A stretch of DNA of 64,000 bases, taken from Yarrowia lipolytica. Its lineage: Eukaryota > Ascomycota > Dipodascomycetes > Dipodascales. The position numbers and the translations under genes were made by a program. Below, piece by piece: positions 28,042 to 38,195 of this stretch (position 1 is the stretch's first letter; each line of letters starts with the position of its first letter). The notes below the pieces were generated by a model. The model worked only from the letters and a program-made list of their open reading frames with translations, did no database searches and had not been told where the DNA came from. Location of the stretch: contig NC_090774.1 of the NCBI RefSeq assembly GCF_001761485.1, positions 3,224,001 to 3,288,000 of the forward strand, given 5' to 3'.

Positions 28042-30507
28042 ATGGACAAAGAACGGTACATTCAGCTGTGCTACAATGCCGTCAAGCTGCCTGATCAGTT
28101 GGATAATTACCAGCACTATTACAACCTCTTTGATGGCTGGTCAACTAAGTTGATGGAATCAACCAAGCGTGAAGTCAACATCATAATCGACAGGAGACTC
28201 ATGAAGGAAAACGTGGTGTCACTGATTGGGGTGGACGAATTGAAGGGTATTGATCTAGGTAAAGACGTTGTTAGACTGAAATTGGAACGCTTCGCAGTTC
28301 CCTGGGTGATCTTGGCAGCTCACGTCCTCTTGGGTTTCACGACAGACGCGCTTGAAATCGTGACCTCATTGGTGGAGACTTTCCATATCCACGGCATCCC
28401 CGAGTCGATGGTAGAGCAAGTTGTTGCTTGGAGTCTTTATTCTATGGGCCTAGATTACACTGTTGTTTTACACGATAGCAAGACTCGACACGACCAGTTG
28501 AAGTACGCAGCCGCGAACGCGTCAAGACTGTCGGAAAAGCGGACGGAAATTTGGCGGGAAATCTTTGACCATCTTCATGAACAGAAGGCTTTCGCTCATC
28601 CAAAGGTCGAAGCCGGCGTGGTCTACTTTGCCCTGTTTCGCTTGCCAGAAAATGCATCTCGTGGATTATATACCGTCTTATTCCTTGATGCTGCCACTGG
28701 TGCTCTCGCTTTCACATCACCATTTCAACGGGAGCAGGAAGGGCTTGGGGCTATCAGTCGATATATCCGTAAGCATATCGATGTCTTTTTGAGAGAGCAT
28801 GGCCAGCCAGCGTTCATGGTTTGTGTCAATCCTTGGGATAGTGGAGAGAAGTACGCGTCGCTTGTGGGCGTTCTTCAGGATGCGGTAAAGGGACTTCCCC
28901 CTCTTTCCACGCATTTTTGCATCTACACGACTAGGGATGGAGATATATTTTGCGACTTGCCTTCGACACTCGCCAACCTCCTTCTACATATCACTGAGAG
29001 ACTGGAATCTGGGCTACAGAGACTCAAAGTTGATCCAATTCTATCATTCTATACCGAAAAGGGCTCAACTGCCTGCTGGGAATACATCTTGGAGTCATCT
29101 TTTGGAGACCTTCTTCAAAGAAAATTTCACACGAATCAGCCTGTTTCGTATTACCTTGGCAACAATGGCATGAACCCCACGCCCTGTAGGTTGAGCTATG
29201 CCGTACCAGGTAAAGGGGCTACGATTTCCCTGACGGGCCAACACAGTTGGGATCGCCTCTATGTCTCTCCTTATTTGGATGTGGATGGTGGCGACATGAC
29301 GGTTCAACATGAAGCAGTGGAACATTTGGATGAATGTGATCAGGATGAACTTGACCGGCTTCTGACTCTTTCTGCAAACTACTTTTTGCATGATGTTTCA
29401 TCGGAATCTAACGTTGTGGGGCTCCAAAAACCTTGGCACCAACTGCTTCTGTACATTTGGCGTGTGGCTGAAACGCCCAAGACCAGTCTTGAGTCCACGC
29501 TAGTGAGAACTACTCCTGTCGAAACCATACCTGTAGACGTTGTGGATCGACAACTTGTGCTCAATGATGAGCCAAAGGGTGAGCCAAAGGGTAAGGCATT
29601 TGACCCAACCGCGAGCTCAAAGAAGCCCCCCTCACCTGCTCGCACTCCTGCGGGAACTCCTGTTTACTCGGCAGATGCGGCAGTTGCCATGATGCTTGGT
29701 CTAAAGTCTAGGATGAAAAGGCGTGAGAGGGCACCTTGGGGACAATGTGGTATTAAGAAGGATGCAACTGCGAAGGATAGAGCCTCTCCTTGGACAACGA
29801 AGGCCCTTGATGGAAAGAAGTTTCTTACTGCACAGAGGGTCTCTCATGAACAGAGAGTCGCATATGGCAACATGTCTTCTGGTGAAAATGAAAACGCTCA
29901 TGGGAATAGAATGCTTTCTAGGAGGGTTGAAGCTGCTGTTTCTGAGACATCTTCCTCGGCCCCCAAGCATTCTCAGAAAGTCTCCCTAACTGTGGCAGAT
30001 ACCAAGTCTCCTTCTTTCAATGCGACCTCTACTGGAAAGGATCGAAAGAGGCAGGATCAAGCCATTGGCCATAAGAGATGCAGTGTCGCGGCTTTCAAAG
30101 ATAAAGGTTCCATTCTAGGAGGAAAGCTTGCTCAGCCCCGGCCAGTTCCAAAGAAAACATTTCGAGTTCCTCTGGCTCATAATACGCCTGATATTAAGCC
30201 ATCAACACCCGCTTCTCGGGTCCGCAGACTTTCTGTTCTAGAAGCTCTCTCTGAAAGGGCCCTGGTCCAGAAGTCCGCTGATGACCCTGCCAGTCATACT
30301 ACTGAGATGCCTGCCTGCCATTTAGCTATAAAGAAGCCTGTCAGCTATGCAGCGGCGACGAATTCTGTTACTGTGGCTTCTTTCAAGAGGTCTGTTGACA
30401 TGGCATTGAAGAAGTCTGTCCATAACACTCTTCCAGGGATGCCCGAAGACTTTCAAAAAAGCACGTCGCCAAATCAAAGAAGACCGAGGACGGGGAGTCC
30501 CAGGTAA
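28042..30507 (+). CDS. Unrecognised 821-residue protein with a low-complexity basic tail
   Basis: I cannot place this protein in a family. Residues 1-460 look globular, with regular hydrophobic patterning (PWVILAAHVLLGFTTDALEI, AGVVYFALFRLP, GLYTVLFLDAATGALAF). Residues 490-821 are rich in Ser, Thr, Lys and Pro (EPKGEPKGKA, SKKPPSPARTPAGTP, SRVRRLSVLEALSERAL), as in nuclear or cytoskeletal scaffolds. No signal peptide or convincing membrane segment is present. Codon use is weakly biased, unlike VMA2 or eL6, suggesting low expression. The stop at 30507 is probably premature: Ser/Thr/Lys-rich coding-like sequence continues in other frames to about 31547. A six-A run at 30455-30460, just before the end, is the likeliest point of the first frame change. 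An upstream out-of-frame ATG at 28029 overlaps the start. It could be a fast-evolving Yarrowia-specific gene. Confidence 0.7.
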   Translation: MDKERYIQLCYNAVKLPDQLDNYQHYYNLFDGWSTKLMESTKREVNIIIDRRLMKENVVSLIGVDELKGIDLGKDVVRLKLERFAVPWVILAAHVLLGFTTDALEIVTSLVETFHIHGIPESMVEQVVAWSLYSMGLDYTVVLHDSKTRHDQLKYAAANASRLSEKRTEIWREIFDHLHEQKAFAHPKVEAGVVYFALFRLPENASRGLYTVLFLDAATGALAFTSPFQREQEGLGAISRYIRKHIDVFLREHGQPAFMVCVNPWDSGEKYASLVGVLQDAVKGLPPLSTHFCIYTTRDGDIFCDLPSTLANLLLHITERLESGLQRLKVDPILSFYTEKGSTACWEYILESSFGDLLQRKFHTNQPVSYYLGNNGMNPTPCRLSYAVPGKGATISLTGQHSWDRLYVSPYLDVDGGDMTVQHEAVEHLDECDQDELDRLLTLSANYFLHDVSSESNVVGLQKPWHQLLLYIWRVAETPKTSLESTLVRTTPVETIPVDVVDRQLVLNDEPKGEPKGKAFDPTASSKKPPSPARTPAGTPVYSADAAVAMMLGLKSRMKRRERAPWGQCGIKKDATAKDRASPWTTKALDGKKFLTAQRVSHEQRVAYGNMSSGENENAHGNRMLSRRVEAAVSETSSSAPKHSQKVSLTVADTKSPSFNATSTGKDRKRQDQAIGHKRCSVAAFKDKGSILGGKLAQPRPVPKKTFRVPLAHNTPDIKPSTPASRVRRLSVLEALSERALVQKSADDPASHTTEMPACHLAIKKPVSYAAATNSVTVASFKRSVDMALKKSVHNTLPGMPEDFQKSTSPNQRRPRTGSPR

Positions 30508-31547
30508 CAAGGCTTGACATGCCTGTTTCAATTGTACCTGGCATTGGGTCATCTGCTGATAAGGCATTTGCTACGTATGCCAGTCTAATGAAGACATCTT
30601 CAGTCAAGACACCTTCAGTCAAGACAACTTCAGTCAAGACAACTTCAGTCAAGACAACTTCAGTCAATTCGGTCAAGAAAACTTTAGAAAAGTCCTCTTC
30701 CGACAAGTCCTTTTCAGACAAGTCCTCTACAAGCCATACCGCTCCTGTTGCTACTTCTATCAAGGCCGCTTCACTCGCGACTGCTTCTGCTATGTCTGCT
30801 GCCACTAGGATGTCATTGCCTGGGACACCGTTGACAAAGACCCCTTCTGTGAAAACGCCTTCAAGAAGTATCTCTTCAACCAAGTCCCCATCCACGAAAG
30901 AACCCACTCTCAAAGGTTTCATCATCATCAAAAGGCTCATCTTCGAAGTTTACCTCCACCAAAAATTTATCAAGAGGACTGCTGTTGAGAGAGACTACAT
31001 CATCCAACCCTTCTGACTAAGAGCCCCACCAATCCACAAAGTTATGAATTCCGCGCCAAAAATTCCGACCAATAACGCCCCTACGACGAAAGGGTCTACG
31101 AACCAGTCAGCTACCCCCACATATTCTTCGTCGAAGACTTCTACCGCCAAGATGCCCCTTGAGAAGGCATCTTCAATCAATTCCTCTATTTTTATATCAA
31201 CCAAGTCTCCCCGCATTCAGACCGCATCATCCTAGGTTTCTGTCAAACCACCAATCTGCAAGTCTTCTCTCGAACCATCGATGAGTAGGGCTTCCCCGTT
31301 TACCGTTAGTGACACCCCGTCAAGACTAGCGACAGCTCCAAAAGACAAGAAATATACGCCGGCTGAGAGTTTGAAGCGCAAGGGAAAGACAGAAGATCGA
31401 GGCGAGAATTTCATGTCCAAGAAACCAAGGGCTGTAGCCACACCTGAGCGACAGACCGGATCTTCACACCAGCCTCAAAGCACTACCAGTCTTTATCACA
31501 GAGACTCTCACGAACGTTCATACACGATAGCATCAGGTATATTATAA
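30462..31547 (+). pseudogene. Frame-broken continuation of the tail of the preceding gene
   Basis: After the A-run at 30455-30460 a different frame reads HVAKSKKTEDGESQVTRLDM and then runs open to 31016 through Ser/Thr/Lys-rich sequence with tandem SVKTT repeats. Near 30905 the serine-rich reading passes to a third frame (SKVSSSSKGSSSKF), which soon stops. Similar composition resumes at 31044-31235 (APKIPTNNAPTTKGSTNQSA) and 31281-31547 (GRGENFMSKK-like basic text with PRAVATPERQTG). No recognisable domain, start context or promoter supports these as separate genes. The simplest reading is a formerly longer C-terminal tail now broken by several indels. Less likely, introns I cannot see join the pieces. 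Confidence 0.5.
30591..30665 (+). repeat. Five tandem 15-bp units coding SVKT(S/P/T)-type repeats
   Basis: The unit AAGACAACTTCAGTC occurs five times in a row, the first two copies with one change each. In the open frame it encodes Lys-Thr-Thr-Ser-Val. Being a multiple of three, copy-number change would keep the frame. A sixth, degenerate copy follows. Confidence 0.85.
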
Positions 31548-31648
31548 CAACACAGTAAAATATTCAATCAAATTCTGCAGATGTTTATAAATTATTGATG
31601 ACAGATTTTTGTACTTGTACTACACATTATAATTCTTAAGATATCCAC

Positions 31649-32839
31649 TTACTTCTCCTCCGCAGCGTCCTGTTTGCTCGCCTTCTCCTTCTCAAGAAGT
31701 TCCTTGTTTCTCTTTGCAGCAAGCACCACCTCCTGGAAAGCAGCAGCTCCGGTGCCACTCTTAGACCGCGAATGGGCTCGTGGTCGCATGCTGCTGGCAA
31801 CAGATAGCAGAGAGGGCTTCTCGGTGTCTGCGACAGCTTCTTCTTCCTCGTCTTCATCGTCAGAGTCCACCATGTTAAGAGACTTGATACGGTTATGCAG
31901 TCGTACAGCCTCGATAGCCTGTCTGAACTTGGATCGAGCGTTGAAGCCTTCTCGAATGTTGGGCAGTAGATCGATAGATTTGGTGGTATCGCCCGTGATC
32001 CACTCGTGTTTCAGCAGTTCCGCAGATGTGGGTCTGAGAGCAGGGTCTAGAGCTAGACACGACTTGATGAAGTCCTTGGCGTCCTCAGACACATCTTGCC
32101 AGTACTTTTTGTGGAATACAAGCGCGTTGGGGCCCTCGATCTCCTCCAGGAAGTCCCGAACGGTCTCAGATCGGAATGGAGAGTAGCCGGACAAAATGGT
32201 GAAGGTGATGACACCGAGAGACCAGATGTCGCAAGGCTTTCCGTGTCCTGTGCCCTTGAGCACCTCGGGGGCTGCATATCCAAAGGAACCGGCCATGGAG
32301 TGTAGCACCTCATCGGGAGACTTGAGGTGTTTGGCGATACCGAAATCGGTGAGCACCAAAGACGCATGGGGATCGGGGGTAACGAACAGCAGGTTCTCGG
32401 GCTTGAGATCTCGGTGCACAATGTCCTTGCTGTGCAGGTAATCGACGGCCTCGAGGATGTCCTTCACGGACTGTCGGGCATCCTTTTCGGTGAACTTGCC
32501 ATAATCGCAGATTCGGTCGAAGAGCTCGCCTCCGGTAGCGAGCTGGGTGACAATGTAGAACTTCTCCTTGCTCTCGAACCAGTCCTTGAAGGCGATGATG
32601 TGTGGGTGGTGGCACTCCTTGAGCAAAGAGAGCTCTTCAATTACCACGTGGTCGTTTCCCTTGAGGTTTTTCTTGACAATGATCTTGACGGCCACCTCTT
32701 CGCCGGTCGAGTGCTGTTTTGCGTACTTGACAATACCGAAGGTACCGGCTCCCAGGGTCTTGCCAAACTTGTAGTCGGCCTTCTTGTTGTAGGAAGGTGG
32801 TTGACCCGAGACTTTGTTGACCAAGCTGTGGAAGGTCAT
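31649..32839 (-). CDS. Ca2+/calmodulin-dependent protein kinase
   Basis: A 396-residue Ser/Thr kinase of the CaMK group, equivalent to yeast Cmk1/Cmk2. Visible are the glycine loop LGAGTFGIVK (29-38), catalytic Lys52 (VAVKII), HRDLKPENLL (Asp144), TDFGIAKHL (Asp165), GYAAPEVLKG and GHGKPCDIWSLGVI. After the kinase domain comes GFNARSKFRQAIEAVRLHNR, a basic amphipathic stretch fitting the autoinhibitory/calmodulin-binding segment. An acidic run (DSDDEDEEEE) and a Ser/Arg-rich, coiled C-terminal tail follow. Ser181 stands at about the position of the activating Thr of CaMKI. It acts in the cytosol in Ca2+ stress and mating-type signalling in other yeasts. The start is the ATG at 32839; an upstream frame opens only with TTG. 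Which CMK paralog this is cannot be told here. Confidence 0.92.
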   Translation of the reverse strand: MTFHSLVNKVSGQPPSYNKKADYKFGKTLGAGTFGIVKYAKQHSTGEEVAVKIIVKKNLKGNDHVVIEELSLLKECHHPHIIAFKDWFESKEKFYIVTQLATGGELFDRICDYGKFTEKDARQSVKDILEAVDYLHSKDIVHRDLKPENLLFVTPDPHASLVLTDFGIAKHLKSPDEVLHSMAGSFGYAAPEVLKGTGHGKPCDIWSLGVITFTILSGYSPFRSETVRDFLEEIEGPNALVFHKKYWQDVSEDAKDFIKSCLALDPALRPTSAELLKHEWITGDTTKSIDLLPNIREGFNARSKFRQAIEAVRLHNRIKSLNMVDSDDEDEEEEAVADTEKPSLLSVASSMRPRAHSRSKSGTGAAAFQEVVLAAKRNKELLEKEKASKQDAAEEK

Positions 32840-34214
32840 GTTGTGTGTAGATGTTCGTGATTGGCGGCGGTCTGTGTGTGAGGCAATTGAATAGTTATCA
32901 CGATTTGATGTGTTGTGGTGCGACAATCATGCACCGTGGCTTCAATAGGAGTTGGGAAGGAGACAAGGCGAGAAGTTAATTCAGTGAGATGAAAACGCCA
33001 AGATTTCCGTGGTACGTTACTTGAGGGTAGCTGGGAGGCAGGGTGGCAAAAGGAGCCGTTATATATATGCACCGAAGACCGAGGAGGCGTTCTATGTGTG
33101 TCACGGGCGCGCTTGTTCGTGAGTTTGTATCCTTGATTGTTATGTATGTACACTTGTACATACTGCGCCTTGCGGCGGAACTACTGTATCATCACGCTTC
33201 TACTGTACAAGTAGTGCGGGTGCCAGCACCGCATGTGTATTTTTGGATCACGTCCATCCCCGCTATAGCTCAGAGTTTGATGGAGACAGGCAAAAGAGCA
33301 ACTACCAAGTCAGGAAACCATCGCTGAGAGCTGACAAGGAGGCGCCTAACCGTGACGGTGAGGGACATGTGTACAGTCCTTGTGACACAAAAACACGCTG
33401 CTGACAACTGCACAAACGTCCGCGTGTATGTCCCATGCCAGGCACTTCTAACATGTGCTGCATTTACCTTCGCCCTTTCTTGTCTGCGAGGCGATGCAAA
33501 CCATATGCCAAAAAAAAGATCGGCGGGTCATGGACAACGGAACTTCACCGGTGTCACAGACGCAACACACTCCGCACAAGATGTTCGGATCTTCTGCTTT
33601 CTCCCGTTCCGTGGCGTGGTAGGACACTGTTGTCTAAAATTAATGATAGCCCACGCATAAGCTACAAGAGTACATCGTACAAGTAGCTACTTTTATCGAC
33701 AAGGCTGTGTCAGCAAAATTAGCTGCCGCACTTTTAATAGTGAGTCTGCACCGGTTCAGATGTATAGACCAACTTGGGGCTATAAGAGGGGTCCGAAATT
33801 ACAGTGCACAGTAATACCGCAGTTCGGCGTGCTACAAGTACCGGTACGAGTACACGTACAATGTCGTCATAATTCCTCCCCCCCCCCTGCTTAATAGTAA
33901 TACGTAGACCATTTGCAGCGGGAATATGATGATAGCTCTAGATGATGATGTCACACATTGGCATGCACAAGTACATGTGATTGTGGCTGTGCCATAGAAG
34001 TACTCGGACGACGAGTGGTGATCTCATGGTGGGGAAAAGTGCCTGTGTCTGATCTCTTTACAGCAGCTACGATGACGGTACAAGTACTCGCATAATTATT
34101 GCCACAGTGTACCTATCTTTGGACCTACAGTACAGTATGTAGGTGTACCTGTACAAGTTACACACAACTCCAAATCATAAAAAACGTTAATACTTACTAA
34201 AACCTACAAAATCA
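32840..34214. other. Intergenic region, CMK promoter to POX4 3' end
   Basis: About 1.4 kb with no gene. It contains the kinase promoter (TATATATA at 33060-33067 on a pyrimidine/purine-skewed background). Many GTAC-type words occur (near 33142-33160, 33829-33860 and 34130-34156), and there is a C9 run near 33887. No RNA gene or mobile element is seen. Confidence 0.5.
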
Positions 34215-36320
34215 TTACTGAATATCCTCGGGCTCCATGGGGACATCGGGAATTCGCTCTCGATGCAGGAAGGGCTTCATGACATCCTCGTAGTAGTGAG
34301 GCTTGCCACCCTCAGGAGGGTACTGCTGTTTGACCTTCTCAAAGTAGTTCTTGTACACGTCTCCGTCGTATCGTCCAATGGCAGCGTTGATGAAGTAGTC
34401 GGACAGGTTGAAGGCATCGGTGTATCCAATAACGTTCTTTCGAACAATTCCGCAGTACTTGTTGACAAGAGAAGTCACCTCAATGATATCCTCAGGCTCA
34501 AAGTAGCCCTCAGCCAGGAACAGAGCAGAGTCCTCCTCAATGGACCACAGGGCAAACAGGTTGGCCAGAGGGATCAGATGAGGCTTCACCTTCTCATCAG
34601 CAGTGGCGATTCGTGAGTAGAAGGCCTCGATAAGAGCTCGTCGAGTGTGGATTCGGGCAGCCTGGAATCGCTCCTGGGACACCTGCTCAAAGCACTCGTC
34701 AACAGAAACTCCCTGCTTGGAGAGCTCCTCGTAAGCGTCAGTAGCAGCGTTGATAGCACCGGCAGAGACAGCCTCCCATGCCTCCACGAGCAGCTTGGGG
34801 TCTTCCAGGGATCGTCCGTTTCTCTTGGCGTTGGCAAGCTCCTTGGACCGAGAGAGGTACTTCGTGGCGTTACCTAGTTTGCCCTCCTTTCGGTAGACGA
34901 GAGCAGATTGGATCAGAGCTCGGCCGGCAGATAGAGTCAGAACAGTATTGTCACCCTCCCAAGTGCACTGGACAACCCAGTCCTGGAAGGCCTGTCCAAA
35001 GCCGTTGTAGGCAGAGTATCCGTGGCCTCCACACGCCTGTCGGGCCTTGTCAATGATGTCAGCACAAGCCCATGTAGTGGCAGCCTTGAGACCAGCAGAA
35101 ACAGAGAAGAGCTCCTTGATATCCTGGACGTAAGACTCAACTCCGGCTTTGTCGTCCTCCTTGAGGCTCTCAGCCTTCTCCTGGGATGCAAAGAACAGCT
35201 CTCGGACGTGATCTCCAGCTAGTTTCATGGCGTAAGAGTAAGCCATAAGAGGCAGGAGTCGTCTTTGGTGGTACAGGTAGTCAATTAGTCGGGTTTCGGG
35301 CTCTCCTGGAGTTGACGAGAACTGTCGTCGGATGGTGGCGTATCTCAGGGCAATGGTGAGGAACTTTTTGGACACATTGTGAGAGTCAGTGGTCATCTGG
35401 ACTCGTCCAGTGATGAGAGATCCGTAAGTCAGTTGGGCCAAAGGCGGCTGCTTGACGGTACCGTCTCGAAGAACCTTGGTATGCTTCATGAGCATGTAGT
35501 TTCGGGGCACTCGGACGTTGGTGAACTGAATCCAGCCGTTGTCAACGGCATCTCGACCCATCTTCTTACCAATATCACCTGTGGCGATTCCAGGACGCAG
35601 CGAATGGTCGTCCAGGTTTCGGAGAGGTACGACAAACGATTTCACACCGTAGTCCTTTCCGTCTACTTGAAGACGGGCAAAGGCAAGTGTGTGAGTAGCA
35701 GTGTGGGCGGCTCCTCCAATCCACCACTTTGTGGCTCCAACGTGGGGCGTGTTAATGATAAATTCGTCGGTCTCTTTGTCGAAAGTGGCGATGGTTTCCA
35801 GACGCGACAGGTTAGATCCATGGCCCATTTCGGTCATGGCAAAACAGCCGTAGAAGCCCTTGATGACCATGGCTCCCTGGTCCAGCCAGTACATGAGCTG
35901 ATCGGGGGTTCCCTGGCCCCGGATGGAGTTACAGAAGAGCGCGTAGTGGACTCCCAGTCGAGCATACGTTCCCATGTCAAGAATACCCAGGAACCCAATC
36001 TTTCGGAAAGACATGGGCTCGGGGTCCATGGCGATGGACTTGGACAGCTGGAAAATTCGCTTCACAGATCGCTCTCGCAGTGTTTCAAACGATTCATCGT
36101 ACTCGTTCTGGTTGTTGAAGAGAGGGTCTCGCTCGTACATGAGCATGAGCGACTCCAGCAGCTCGGTCTCCTCCTTAGAGCCATCCAGAAAGTAGGTGAT
36201 GTCTCTAGGGTCGAAGTCCAGCTGAGCTCGCTCCTGAGCCATCAGCTTGGGGGGCTCAGTGAAGGTGTCGTAGAGCTTGCCGTCATGGACAATGTCGTTA
36301 GCGGGGTTTGGGGTGATCAT
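34215..36320 (-). CDS. POX4: Peroxisomal acyl-CoA oxidase 4
   Basis: A 701-residue FAD enzyme that I recognise as the Y. lipolytica Pox4/Aco4 sequence (MITPNPANDIVHDGKLYD). Acyl-CoA oxidases do the first step of peroxisomal beta-oxidation, making trans-2-enoyl-CoA and H2O2. Typical segments are GFYGCFAMTEMGHGSNLSRL, GGAAHTATHTLAFARL, GDIGKKMGRDAVDNGWIQF, TYGSLITGRVQM, IDKARQACGGHGYSAYNGFG and the C-terminal LFALWSIEEDSALFLAEGYF. The catalytic glutamate lies in TWEGDNTVL. There is no C-terminal PTS1 (ends EPEDIQ), as known for Yarrowia oxidases, which enter peroxisomes as a preassembled complex. Of the six Pox proteins, Pox2 (long-chain) and Pox3 (short-chain) have clear specificities; Pox4 is weak and broad. 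The ATG at 36320 is the family start; the open frame upstream begins with TTG. Confidence 0.97.
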   Translation of the reverse strand: MITPNPANDIVHDGKLYDTFTEPPKLMAQERAQLDFDPRDITYFLDGSKEETELLESLMLMYERDPLFNNQNEYDESFETLRERSVKRIFQLSKSIAMDPEPMSFRKIGFLGILDMGTYARLGVHYALFCNSIRGQGTPDQLMYWLDQGAMVIKGFYGCFAMTEMGHGSNLSRLETIATFDKETDEFIINTPHVGATKWWIGGAAHTATHTLAFARLQVDGKDYGVKSFVVPLRNLDDHSLRPGIATGDIGKKMGRDAVDNGWIQFTNVRVPRNYMLMKHTKVLRDGTVKQPPLAQLTYGSLITGRVQMTTDSHNVSKKFLTIALRYATIRRQFSSTPGEPETRLIDYLYHQRRLLPLMAYSYAMKLAGDHVRELFFASQEKAESLKEDDKAGVESYVQDIKELFSVSAGLKAATTWACADIIDKARQACGGHGYSAYNGFGQAFQDWVVQCTWEGDNTVLTLSAGRALIQSALVYRKEGKLGNATKYLSRSKELANAKRNGRSLEDPKLLVEAWEAVSAGAINAATDAYEELSKQGVSVDECFEQVSQERFQAARIHTRRALIEAFYSRIATADEKVKPHLIPLANLFALWSIEEDSALFLAEGYFEPEDIIEVTSLVNKYCGIVRKNVIGYTDAFNLSDYFINAAIGRYDGDVYKNYFEKVKQQYPPEGGKPHYYEDVMKPFLHRERIPDVPMEPEDIQ

Positions 36321-38195
36321 TGTTGTGGGTCGTTTCAATGAAAGAGCATGCCACTGCAACTATATAGTGGCTCCAGCTGTTAGGCTTTCTGTCTCCTCGG
36401 GGTGATTATTAAACGAATAGGCTTGTCAAAATGTGGGGTAGAAGTTTATGTGGGACGTGGTGTTTGGGAGTGGCAGTGGAGGAATGTGTTTAGAACGTGG
36501 TGGGACTGTTGGTTCGTGTCCATAATGGCTTATTTCGTCTCCTTGATGCCTTGAGGAACACTTATTGTAAATTTTTACCACTCAACACAGCTTTTAACTG
36601 CTCATTCTACCCGTCTCTATGCGATCTCTGCCTACCCCACCAAACTCATTTGCACGTTCAGAGCCTAAAAGACCTACTGGTTCCGTATGTGGGGATGGTA
36701 CACACGACGTGAGATGGCAGGTAAAGATAGAAATGGAAGGCAATAGAAAACAATCAGAAGAGGTATTAAAATAATTGTACACAACCAACTCTCCCAATCG
36801 CTCAATATACACCTATTCCACCTGCTCGGATCACCTCCAACGCGCAACGCATGTAAGAAAAATCCGAAACTCAATCCCCGCATTCTAATCATTTAATGGT
36901 GCATATGTATCGGCAAAAGAGCGAAGGTGTATTATTATACAGAAGGAGGTAGTAGGAATGATAGCACAAATAAGACCAGTGTAATTATTCAGCGTGTGTG
37001 ATCCGATTATCAAATAATGGGGCATGACTATAGCTAACTACTCATATAAACTACCACAAACTCACGCCGACTTGTGCGAAGTACAGTAGTTCCGTTACCC
37101 CAGTGTCATCTCCGGACTTTCTAGCTGTCAAAATAATATTGTTTCACCTGGCAGCCTAACGCAACGGTGAGGTTGATTAGTCCGACCCTTTTTCACGAGC
37201 GTGTCTCCGAAGCTGCATGGCCGAGCCGAAAAATGTTGTACATTGTACATTGTGTTAGGATAGAATGAGACTGTGCCAGGCATGTACTCGTACAAGTACG
37301 TACGATGTGTGCTACCTTACACACTTCAGGTAAATGCTGTGGTGATCGACGGTTTGTTCTTGATCAAATTGAAGCAATCAGTCGTGTTATGTTATAGGCT
37401 ACTGTATGAAGGAGAACGGTGGACACAGCGTTGTGTAGCCCCGCTCAATAAAATTGAAGTAATAGTTCAACTGTAAACCGAGGTTTACTAAGGGGAAAGT
37501 ATTTGAACAATATAGTGGCGAAGTGTGACGTCTGAGGAAGCTGGAGGATCAGTTTGGATATTCCACTCTCTTAGAAAAAGTTATCTTTTACTCGATCGAT
37601 CATGTCGCCCTTCTGTGCTTCTGGTCTTGCTGTGGAGTCACCTTCGAGACCCAAGCAGATATGGATATTCTGTATGTACATACTGTAGCTAATATACTTG
37701 TATGTACTGTATATACTGTACTTGTACTTGTATTACTGTTGTACCGCCAAGACAAGTGTTTCAAGTGCTCTACAGTAGGTAGAAAATATTCGATTGGGAG
37801 CATCAGTGTGTAGATGTCTACAAGTATCGTGGCTACAATGGCTACTTGCACTTACAGTAGAGACATCTTCACTTGTGGCTATAGCACTGGTTCATAGGCG
37901 AGGTTGGTGGCGAACTACAAGTTGCCCTCCTTTGGGCAGTCAATGTGGCAACTCACTGTCATTAATTGACATGGAGCATCTAACTACATATACTGTATAT
38001 ATGGTACCACATATTCTCTGTTAAATTCTTTGTATTACGTTCGACGTCATTGCCTTTCTCATTTAGCGATTCAAAAGCACCCACTCGTCACATGACCACC
38101 CCCACTTTAGGTTTTCTTATGCAGGAATCATCATTTTTTTTCCGACCGCATAATCAGCCAAAAATACATACTCACGAACGACACCCATAAGAATA
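36321..38195. other. Divergent intergenic region, POX4 to RPC19
   Basis: About 1.9 kb holding two promoters. Near POX4 are a TATA and a CCTCGG motif (listed separately). GTAC-type arrays occur at 37240-37310 and densely at 37671-37740 (TGTACATACTG, ACTGTATATACTGTAC, TTGTACTTGTA). No gene, RNA or mobile element is seen. Confidence 0.5.
36361..36400 (-). promoter_or_regulatory. POX4 core promoter: TATA and CCTCGG element
   Basis: TATATA at 36361-36366 lies 41-46 bases upstream of the POX4 ATG. CCTCGG at 36395-36400 lies about 30 bases further upstream. CCTCGG is the core bound by fungal fatty-acid regulators FarA/FarB, whose Yarrowia relative Por1 controls beta-oxidation genes. The match is six bases, so chance is possible, but place and gene fit. 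Confidence 0.5.

Noticed and set aside
35379-36341. A 320-codon frame antisense to POX4
   Set aside because: The sense strand is a known enzyme; the antisense text has no motif and no promoter.
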